Of a stretch of DNA of 64,000 bases, positions 38,401-48,500 are shown piece by piece. The notes under the pieces were generated by a model. The model did no database searches. It saw nothing but the letters and a program-made list of their open reading frames with translations, and had not been told where the DNA came from. The DNA is taken from NCBI GenBank assembly GCA_015847255.1, contig JADLZK010000374.1, positions 1 through 64,000 on the forward strand. Direction: 5' to 3'. Position 1 is the first letter of the stretch; every line of letters begins with the position of its first letter. This DNA comes from Hyparrhenia diplandra. Taxonomy: Eukaryota; Streptophyta; Magnoliopsida; Poales; Poaceae. A program made the position numbers and the translations under genes.

Positions 38401-41400
38401 GGCCTCCGTTCGGGCAGATTTCTGGCGATTGGCAGATTTTTGACCAAGATAGATCCAGTCGCCATGAAAAGTGACCTGTTGGAAGCCTAACAGGATGTAA
38501 TTTAACGTATCGAAAAGTAAAATTCTTACAGGTATCACATGGGCAGCTGAAGAGACAAAAGATGCCATTTTGGCCTCCGTTCGTGCAGATTTCTGTCAAC
38601 ATTTCTGGCGATTGGTAGATTTTTGACCAAGATAGATCCTGTCGCCATGAAAAGTGACCTGTTGGAAGCCCAACAGGATGTAATTCAATGTATCAAAATG
38701 TAAAATTCTTACAGGTATCACGTGGGCAGCTGAAGAGACAAAAGATGCCATTTTGGCCTCCGTTCGTGCAGATTTCTGTCAACATTTCTGGCGATTGGCA
38801 GATTTTTGACCAAGATAGATCCAGTCGCCATGAAAAGTGACCTGTTGGAAGCCCAACAGGATGTAATTCAACGTTATCAAAAAGTAAAATTCTTACAGGT
38901 ATCACGTGGGCAGCTGAAGAGACAAAAGATGCCATTTTGGCCTCCATTCGAGCAGATTTCTATCAACATTTCTGGAGATTGGCGGATTTTTGACCAAGAT
39001 AGATCCAGTCGCCATGAAAAGTGACCTGTTGGAAGCCCAACATGACCTAATTTAGAGGATCGAAAAGTATAATTCTTACATTTATCACGTGGGGCAGCTG
39101 AAGAGCCCAAAAGATGCCATTTTGGCCTCCATTCAGTGGAAATTTCTGTCACGATTCCTAGCGGTGACAGATTTTTTTGAGTTGACCAAGATAGATCCAA
39201 TCGTAGTGATTCTGGACTCTGTTGGAAGCCTAGTAAATGTAATTTTTGAAATCAAAATGTAAAGTCCATGTTCTTAGGCATCGGTAGGCTGGGCAAAATT
39301 GAAGAGACAAAAGATGCCATTTTGGCCTCCGTTCGGCAGATTTCTGTCAGCATTTATGGAGATTGGCAGATTTTTGACCAAGATAGATCCAGTCGCCATG
39401 AAAAGTGACCTGTTGGAAGCCCAACAGGATGTAATTCAACGCATCAAAAAGTAAAATTCTTACAGGTATCACGTGGGCAGCTGAAGAGACAAAAGATGCC
39501 ATTTTGGCCTCCGTTCGAGCAGATTTCTATCAACATTTCTGGAGATTGGCGGATTTTTGACCAAGATAGATCCAGTCGCCATGAAAATTGACCTGTTGGA
39601 AGCCCAACATGACCTAATTTAGAGGATCGAAAAGTATAATTCTTACATTTATCACGTGGGGCAGCTAAAGAGCCCAAAGATGCCATTTTGGCCTCCATTC
39701 ATGGAAATTTCTGTCACGATTCCTAGCGGTGACATTTTTTGAGTTAGATAACTCCAATCGTAGTGATTCTGGACTCCGTGCGAAGCTAGTAGAAAGCTAT
39801 TTTTGAAATCCATAAGTCCATGTCTGATAGGCATCGCGAAGGCTCGCAAAATTGACGGTTTTCAAAAGAGGTCATTTTGGCCTCCGTTCGGGCAGATTTC
39901 TGTCAACATTTATGGAGATTGGCAGATTTTGACCAAGATAGATCCAGTCGCCATGAAAAGTGACCTGTTGGAAGCCCAACAGGATGTAATTTAACGTTAT
40001 TGAAAAGTAAAAAATTCTTACAGGTATCACGTGGGCAGCTGAAGAGACAAAAGATGCCATTTTGGCCTCGTTCTGATTTCTGGCAGATTTCTGGCGATTG
40101 GCAGATTTTTGACCAAGATAGATCCAGTCGCCACGAAAAGTGACCTGTTGGAAGCCTAACAGGATGTAATTTAACGTATCGAAAAGTAAAATTCTTACAG
40201 GTATCACATGGGCAGCTGAAGAGACAAAAGATGCCATTTTGGCCTCCGTTCGTGCAGATTTCTGTCAACATATCTGGCGATTGGTAGATTTTTGACCAAG
40301 ATAGATCCTGTCGCCATGAAAAGTGACCTGTTGGAAGCCCAACAGGATGTAATTCAATGTATCAAAATGTAAAATTCTTACAGGTATCACGTGGGCAGCT
40401 GAAGAGACAAAAGATGCCATTTTGGCCTCCGTTCGTGCAGATTTCTGTCAACATTTCTGGCGATTGGCATATTTTTGACCAAGATAGATCCAGTCGCCAT
40501 GAAAAGTGACCTGTTGGAAGCCCAACAGGATGTAATTCAACGCATCAAAAAGTAAAATTCTTACAGGTATCACGTGGGCAGCTGAAGAGACAAAAGATGC
40601 CATTTTGGCCTCCGTTCGAGCAGATTTCTATCAACATTTCTGGAGATTGGCGGATTTTTGACCAAGATAGATCCAGTCGCCATGAAAATTGACCTGTTGG
40701 AAGCCCAACATGACCTAATTTAGAGGATCGAAAAGTATAATTCTTACATTTATCACGTGGGGCAGCTGAAGAGACAAAAGATGCCATTTTGGCCTCCATT
40801 CATGGAAATTTCTGTCACGATTCCTAGCGGTGACATTTTTTGAGTTCCGTAACTCCAATCGTAGTGATTCTGGACTCCGTGCGAAGGTAGTAGAAAGATA
40901 TTTTTGAAATCCATAAGTCCATGTCTGATAGGCATCGCGAAGGCTCGCAAAATTGACGGTTTTCAAAAGAGGTCATTCTGGCCTCCGTTCGGGCAGATTT
41001 CTGTCAACATTTATGGAGATTGGCAGATTTTTGACCAAGATAGATCCAGTCGCCATGAAAAGTGACCTGTTGGAAGCCCAACAGGATGTAATTCAACGTA
41101 TCAAAAAGTAAAATTCTTACAGGTATCACGTGGGCAGCTGAAGAGACAAAAGATGCCATTTTGGCCTCCGTTCGAGCAGATTTCTGTCAACATTTCTGGA
41201 GATTGGCGGATTTTTGACCAAGATAGATCCAGTCGCCATGAAAAGTGACCTGTTGGAAGCCCAACAGGACCTAATTTAGAGGATCGAAAAGTATAATTCT
41301 TACATTTATCACGTGGGGCAGCTGAAGAGCCCAAAAGATGCCATTTTGGCCTCCATTCATGGAAATTTCTGTCACGATTCCTAGCGGTGACATTTTTTTG

Positions 41401-44118
41401 ACCAAGATAACTCCAATCGTAGTGATTCTGGACCTGTTGGAAGCTAGTAGGATGCTATTTTTGAAATCCAAAAGTCCATGTCTGATAGGCATCGCGAAGG
41501 CTCGCAAAATTGACGGTTTTCAAAAGAGGTCATTCTGGCCTCCGTTCGGGCAGATTTCTGTCAACATTTATGGAGATTGGCAGATTTTTGACCAAGATAG
41601 ATCCAGTCGCCATGAAAAGTGACCTGTTGGAAGCCCAACAGGATGTAATTTAACGTTATCAAAAAGTAAAATTCTTACAGGTATCACGTGGGCAGCTGAA
41701 GAGACAAAAGATGCCATTTTGGCCTCCGTTGATTTCTATCAACATTTCTGGCGATTGGCAGATTTTTGACCAAGATAGATCCAGTCGCCACGAAAAGTGA
41801 CCTGTTGGAAGCCCAACAGGATGTAATTTAACGTATCGAAAAGTAAAATTCTTACAGGTATCACATGGGCAGCTGAAGAGACAAAAGATGCCATTTTGGC
41901 CTCCGTTCATGCAGATTTCTGTCAACATATCTGGCGATTGGTAGATTTTTGACCAAGATAGATCCTGTCGCCACGAAAAGTGACCTGTTGGAAGCCCAAC
42001 AGGATGTAATTCAATGTATCAAAAAGTAAAATTCTTACAGGTATCACGTGGGCAAAATTGAAGAGACAAAAGATGCCATTTTGGCCTCCGTTCGTGCAGA
42101 TTTCTGTCAACATTTATGGCGATTGGCATATTTTTGACCAAGATAGATCCAGTCGCCATGAAAAGTGACCTGTTGGAAGCCCAACAGGATGTAATTCAAC
42201 GTTATCAAAAAGTAAAATTCTTACAGGTATCACGTGGGCAGCTGAAGAGACAAAAGATGCCATTTTGGCCTCCGTTCGAGCAGATTTCTATCAACATTTC
42301 TGGAGATTGGCGGATTTTTGACCAAGATAGATCCAGTCGCCATGAAAATTGACCTGTTGGAAGCCCAACATGACCTAATTTAGAGGATCGAAAAGTATAA
42401 TTCTTACATTTATCACGTGGGGCAGCTGAAGAGCCAAAAGATGCCATTTTGGCCTCCATTCATGGAAATTTCTGTCACGATTCTGGCGAGCGGTGACATT
42501 TTTTGACCAAGATAATCCAATGTCGCCAGTGATTCTGGACTCCGTTGGAAGCCCAACAGGATGCTAATTTTTTGAAATCAAAAAGTCCATTGTCTGAGGT
42601 AGGCATCGTGGAAGGCTCGCAAAATTGACGGTTTTCAAAAAATGCCATTTTGGCCTCCGTTCGGGCAGATTTCTGTCAACATTTATGGAGATTGGCAGAT
42701 TTTTGACCAAGATAGATCCAGTCGCCATGAAAAGTGACCTGTTGGAAGCCCAACAGGATGTAATTCAACGCATCAAAAAGTAAAATTCTTACAGGTATCA
42801 CGTGGGCAGCTGAAGAGACAAAAGATGCCATTTTGGCCTCCCTTCGAGCAGATTTCTATCAACATTTCTGGAGATTGGCGGATTTTTGACCAAGATAGAT
42901 CCAGTCGCCATGAAAAGTGACCTGTTGGAAGCCCAACATGACCTAATTTAGAGGATCGAAAAGTATAATTCTTACAGTTATCACGTGGGGCAGCTAAGGA
43001 GCCCAAAGATGCCATTTTGGCCTCCATTCAGGGAAATTTCTGTCACGATTCCTAGCGGTGACATTTTTTGAGTTCCGTAACTCCAATCGTAGTGATTCTG
43101 GACTCCGTGCGAAGCTAGTAGAAAGCTATTTTTGAAATCCATAAGTCCATGTCTGATAGGCATCGCGAAGGCTCGCAAAATTGACGGTTTTCAAAAGAGG
43201 TCATTCTGGCCTCCGTTCGGGCAGATTTCTGTCAACATTTATGGAGATTGGCAGATTTTTGACCAAGATAGATCCAGTCGCCATGAAAAGTGACCTGTTG
43301 GAAGCCCAACAGGATGTAATTTAACGTTATTGAAAAGTAAAATTCTTACAGGTATCACGTGGGCAGCTGAAGAGACAAAAGATGCCATTTTGGCCTCTGT
43401 TCGGGCAGATTTCTGTCAACATTTCTGGCGATTGGCAGATTTTTGACCAAGATAGATCCAGTCGCCACGAAAAGTGACCTGTTGGAAGCCTAACAGGATG
43501 TAATTTAACGTATCGAAAAGTAAAATTCTTACAGGTATCACATGGGCAGCTGAAGAGACAAAAGATGCCATTTTGGCCTCCGTTCGTGCAGATTTCTGTC
43601 AACATATCTGGCGATTGGTAGATTTTTGACCAAGATAGATCCTGTCGCCATGAAAAGTGACCTGTTGGAAGCCCAACAGGATGTAATTCAATGTATCAAA
43701 ATGTAAAATTCTTACAGGTATCACGTGGGCAGCTGAAGAGACAAAAGATGCCATTTTGGCCTCCGTTCGTGCAGATTTCTGTCAACATTTCTGGCGATTG
43801 GCATATTTTTGACCAAGATAGATCCAGTCGCCACGAAAAGTGACCTGTTGGAAGCCCAACAGGATGTAATTCAACGCATCAAAAAGTAAAAAATTCTTAC
43901 AGGTATCACGTGGGCAGCTGAAGAGACAAAAGATGCCATTTTGGCCTCCGTTCGAGCAGATTTCTATCAACATTTCTGGAGATTGGCGGATTTTTGACCA
44001 AGATAGATCCAGTCGCCATGAAAATTGACCTGTTGGAAGCCCAACATGACCTAATTTAGAGGATCGAAAAGTATAATTCTTACATTTATCACGTGGGGCA
44101 GCTAAGGAGCCCAAAGAT
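32468..44118. repeat. Seven tandem 9-mer (6+3) super-repeats, about 1.65 kb each
   Basis: S3 anchors lie at 32511, 33067, 34162, 34718, 35836, 36410, 37503, 38061, 39160, 39725, 40826, 41383, 42489, 43054 and 44162. Intervals alternate strictly between short (556-574) and long (1,093-1,118). Short plus long gives 1651, 1674, 1667, 1657, 1666, 1663 and 1673 bases. In the short units S4 is followed directly by S2, so S5, S6 and S1 are missing. Confidence 0.9.
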
Positions 44119-47040
44119 GCCATTTTGGCCTCCATTCATGGAAATTTCTGTCACGATTCCTAGCGGTGACATTTTTTTGAGTTCCGTAACTCCAATCGTA
44201 GTGATTCTGGACTCCGTGCGAAGCTAGTAGAAAGCTATTTTTGAAATCCATAAGTCCATGTCTGATAGGCATCGCGAAGGCTCGCAAAATTGACGGTTTT
44301 CAAAAGAGGTCATTCTGGCCTCCGTTCGGGCAGATTTCTGTCAACATTTATGGAGATTGGCAGATTTTTGACCAAGATAGATCCAGTCGCCATGAAAAGT
44401 GACCTGTTGGAAGCCCAACAGGATGTAATTTAACGTTATTGAAAAGTAAAATTCTTACAGGTATCACGTGGGCAGCTGAAGAGACAAAAGATGCCATTTT
44501 GGCCTCTGTTCGGGCAGATTTCTGGCGATTGGCAGATTTTTGACCAAGATAGATCCAGTCGCCACGAAAAGTGACCTGTTGGAAGCCTAACAGGATGTAA
44601 TTTAACGTATCGAAAAGTAAAATTCTTACAGGTATCACATGGGCAGCTGAAGAGACAAAAGATGCCATTTTGGCCTCCGTTCGTGCAGATTTCTGTCAAC
44701 ATATCTGGCGATTGAGATTTTTGACCAAGATAGATCCTGTCGCCATGAAAAGTGACCTGTTGGAAGCCCAACAGGATGTAATTCAAATGTATCAAAATGT
44801 AAAATTCTTACAGGTATCACGTGGGCAGCTGAAGAGACAAAAGATGCCATTTTGGCCTCCGTTCGTGCAGATTTCTGTCAACATTTCTGGCGATTGGCAT
44901 ATTTTTGACCAAGATAGATCCAGTCGCCATGAAAAGTGACCTGTTGGAAGCCCAACAGGATGTAATTCAACGCATCAAAAAGTAAAATTCTTACAGGTAT
45001 CACGCGGGCAGCTGAAGAGACAAAAGATGCCATTTTGGCCTCCGTTCGAGCAGATTTCTATCAACATTTCTGGAGATTGGCGGATTTTTGACCAAGATAG
45101 ATCCAGTCGCCATGAAAATTGACCTGTTGGAAGCCCAACATGACCTAATTTAGAGGATCGAAAAGTATAATTCTTACATTTATCACGTGGGGCAGCTAAG
45201 GAGCCCAAAGATGCCATTTTGGCCTCCATTCATGGAAATTTCTGTCACGATTCCTAGCGGTGACATTTTTTGAGTTCCGTAACTCCAATCGTAGTGATTC
45301 TGGACTCCGTGCGAAGCTAGTAGAAAGCTATTTTTGAAATCCATAAGTCCATGTCTGATAGGCATCGCGAAGGCTCGCAAAATTGACGGTTTTCAAAAGA
45401 GGTCATTCTGGCCTCCGTTCGGGCAGATTTCTGTCAACATTTATGGAGATTGGCAGATTTTGACCAAGATAGATCCAGTCGCCATGAAAAGTGACCTGTT
45501 GGAAGCCCAACAGGATGTAATTTAACGTTATTGAAAAGTAAAATTCTTACAGGTATCACGTGGGCAGCTGAAGAGACAAAGATGCCATGCCATTTTGGCC
45601 AGATTTCGGGCAGATTTCTGGCGATTGGCAGATTTTTGACCAAGATAGATCCAGTCGCCACGAAAAGTGACCTGTTGGAAGCCCTAACAGGATGTAATTT
45701 AACGTATCGAAAAGTGTAAAAAATTCTTACAGGTATCACATGGGCAGCTGAAGAGACAAAAGATGCCATTTTGGCCTCCGTTCGTGCAGATTTCTGTCAA
45801 CATATCTGGCGATTGGTAGATTTTTGACCAAGATAGATCCTGTCGCCATGAAAAGTGACCTGTTGGAAGCCCAACAGGATGTAATTCAATGTATCAAAAT
45901 GTAAAATTCTTACAGGTATCACGTGGGCAGCTGAAGAGACAAAAGATGCCATTTTGGCCTCCGTTCGTGCAGATTTCTGTCAACATTTCTGGCGATTGGC
46001 ATATTTTTGACCAAGATAGATCCAGTCGCCATGAAAAGTGACCTGTTGGAAGCCCAACAGGATGTAATTCAACGCATCAAAAAGTAAAATTCTTACAGGT
46101 ATCACGCGGGCAGCTGAAGAGACAAAAGATGCCATTTTGGCCTCCGTTCGAGCAGATTTCTATCAACATTTCTGGAGATTGGCGGATTTTTGACCAAGAT
46201 AGATCCAGTCGCCATGAAAATTGACCTGTTGGAAGCCCAACATGACCTAATTTAGAGGATCGAAAAGTATAATTCTTACATTTATCACGTGGGGCAGCTA
46301 AGGAGCCCAAAGATGCCATTTTGGCCTCCATTCATGGAAATTTCTGTCACGATTCCTAGCGGTGACATTTTTTGAGTTCCGTAACTCCAATCGTAGTGAT
46401 TCTGGACTCCGTGCGAAGCTAGTAGAAAGCTATTTTTGAAATCCATAAGTCCATGTCTGATAGGCATCGCGAAGGCTCGCAAAATTGACGGTTTTCAAAA
46501 GAGGTCATTCTGGCCTCCGTTCGGGCAGATTTCTGTCAACATTTATGGAGATTGGCAGATTTTGACCAAGATAGATCCAGTCGCCATGAAAAGTGACCTG
46601 TTGGAAGCCCAACAGGATGTAATTTAACGTTATGAAAAGTAAAATTCTTACAGGTATCACGTGGGCAGCTGAAGAGACAAAAGATGCCATTTTGGCCTCT
46701 GTTCGGGCAGATTTCTGGCGATTGGCAGATTTTTTGACCAAGATAGATCCAGTCGCCACGAAAAGTGACCTGTTGGAAGCCTAACAGGATGTAATTTAAC
46801 GTATCGAAAAGTAAAATTCTTACAGGTATCACATGGGCAGCTGAAGAGACAAAAGATGCCATTTTGGCCTCCGTTCGTGCAGATTTCTGTCAACATATCT
46901 GGCGATTGGTAGATTTTTGACCAAGATAGATCCTGTCGCCATGAAAAGTGACCTGTTGGAAGCCCAACAGGATGTAATTCAATGTATCAAAATGTAAAAT
47001 TCTTACAGGTATCACGTGGGCAGCTGAAGAGACAAAAGAT

Positions 47041-47223
47041 GCCATTTTGGCCTCCGTTCGTGCAGATTTCTGTCAACATTTCTGGCGATTGGCATATTTT
47101 TGACCAAGATAGATCCAGTCGCCACGAAAAGTGACCTGTTGGAAGCCCAACAGGATGTAATTCAACGCATCAAAAAGTAAAATTCTTACAGGTATCACGC
47201 GGGCAGCTGAAGAGAAAAAAGAT
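47041..47223 (+). repeat. Monomer S1, reference copy (183 bp)
   Basis: Phase is set at GCCATTTTGG. Diagnostic variants are GGCATATTTTTG, CAACGCATCAAAAAG and, in many copies, CACGCGGGC in place of CACGTGGGC. This copy reads AGAGAAAAAAGAT where others have AGAGACAAAAGAT. Confidence 0.85.
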
Positions 47224-47407
47224 GCCATTTTGGCCTCCGTTCGAGCAGATTTCTATCAACATTTCTGGAGATTGGCGGATTTTTGACCAAGATAGATCCA
47301 GTCGCCATGAAAATTGACCTGTTGGAAGCCCAACATGACCTAATTTAGAGGATCGAAAAGTATAATTCTTACATTTATCACGTGGGGCAGCTAAGGAGCC
47401 CAAAGAT
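47224..47407 (+). repeat. Monomer S2, reference copy (184 bp)
   Basis: Diagnostic variants are TTCGAGCAGATTTCTATC, GGAGATTGGCGGATTT, ATGAAAATTGACC, CAACATGACCTAATTTAG, AGGATCGAAAAGTATAATTC, CATTTATCACGTGGGGCAG and AAGGAGCCCAAAG. It is clearly diverged from S1 and S4-S6 and intermediate toward S3. Confidence 0.85.
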
Positions 47408-47596
47408 GCCATTTTGGCCTCCATTCATGGAAATTTCTGTCACGATTCCTAGCGGTGACATTTTTTGAGTTCCGTAACTCCAATCGTAGTGATTCTGGAC
47501 TCCGTGCGAAGCTAGTAGAAAGCTATTTTTGAAATCCATAAGTCCATGTCTGATAGGCATCGCGAAGGCTCGCAAAATTGACGGTTTTCAAAAGAG
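47408..47596 (+). repeat. Monomer S3, reference copy (189 bp), divergent
   Basis: This is the most divergent type. It aligns to the family at its start (GCCATTTTGGCCTCC, AAATTTCTGTCA) but then carries CACGATTCCTAGCGGTGACA, GAGTTCCGTAACTCCAATCG, GATTCTGGACTCCGTGCG, GAAATCCATAAGTCC and GGTTTTCAAAAGAGG. The length is six bases above the common unit. Its uniqueness makes it the best anchor for reading higher-order periodicity. Confidence 0.88.
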
Positions 47597-47779
47597 GTCA
47601 TTCTGGCCTCCGTTCGGGCAGATTTCTGTCAACATTTATGGAGATTGGCAGATTTTGACCAAGATAGATCCAGTCGCCATGAAAAGTGACCTGTTGGAAG
47701 CCCAACAGGATGTAATTTAACGTTATTGAAAAGTAAAATTCTTACAGGTATCACGTGGGCAGCTGAAGAGACAAAAGAT
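47597..47779 (+). repeat. Monomer S4, reference copy (183 bp)
   Basis: It begins GTCATTCTGGCCTCC, a variant of the phase word. It has TTCGGGCAGATTTC, AACATTTATGGAGATTGG, GGCAGATTTTGACC (one T fewer) and TTTAACGTTATTGAAAAG. Confidence 0.85.
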
Positions 47780-47950
47780 GCCATTTTGGCCTCTGTTCGG
47801 GCAGATTTCTGGCGATTGGCAGATTTTTGACCAAGATAGATCCAGTCGCCACGAAAAGTGACCTGTTGGAAGCCTAACAGGATGTAATTTAACGTATCGA
47901 AAAGTAAAATTCTTACAGGTATCACATGGGCAGCTGAAGAGACAAAAGAT
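47780..47950 (+). repeat. Monomer S5, reference copy (171 bp), 12-bp deletion
   Basis: It begins GCCATTTTGGCCTCTGTTCG. It carries GATTTCTGGCGATTGG where other types have GATTTCTGTCAACATTTCTGG, a 12-base deletion between two direct copies of ATTTCTG. Other diagnostics are GCCACGAAAAG, GGAAGCCTAAC and CACATGGGC. Confidence 0.88.
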
Positions 47951-48133
47951 GCCATTTTGGCCTCCGTTCGTGCAGATTTCTGTCAACATATCTGGCGATT
48001 GGTAGATTTTTGACCAAGATAGATCCTGTCGCCATGAAAAGTGACCTGTTGGAAGCCCAACAGGATGTAATTCAATGTATCAAAATGTAAAATTCTTACA
48101 GGTATCACGTGGGCAGCTGAAGAGACAAAAGAT
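47951..48133 (+). repeat. Monomer S6, reference copy (183 bp)
   Basis: Diagnostic variants are AACATATCTGGCG, GATTGGTAGATTT, GATCCTGTCGCC, CAATGTATCAAAATGTAAAA. The next unit (from 48134) is S1 again, which closes the 1,093-base higher-order repeat. Confidence 0.85.
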
Positions 48134-48500
48134 GCCATTTTGGCCTCCGTTCGTGCAGATTTCTGTCAACATTTCTGGCGATTGGCATATTTTTGACCAA
48201 GATAGATCCAGTCGCCATGAAAAGTGACCTGTTGGAAGCCCAACAGGATGTAATTCAACGCATCAAAAAGTAAAATTCTTACAGGTATCACGCGGGCAGC
48301 TGAAGAGACAAAAGATGCCATTTTGGCCTCCGTTCGAGCAGATTTCTATCAACATTTCTGGAGATTGGCGGATTTTTGACCAAGATAGATCCAGTCGCCA
48401 TGAAAATTGACCTGTTGGAAGCCCAACATGACCTAATTTAGAGGATCGAAAAGTATAATTCTTACATTTATCACGTGGGGCAGCTAAGGAGCCCAAAGAT

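Larger units (their letters stand above)
44119..48500. repeat. Run of four pure 6-mer higher-order repeats
   Basis: S3 anchors at 44162, 45256, 46358, 47451 and 48544 are spaced 1,094, 1,102, 1,093 and 1,093 bases with no 3-mer between them. The copies are nearly identical, differing mostly by small indels such as a scrambled spot near 45590. This suggests recent local amplification. Confidence 0.9.
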
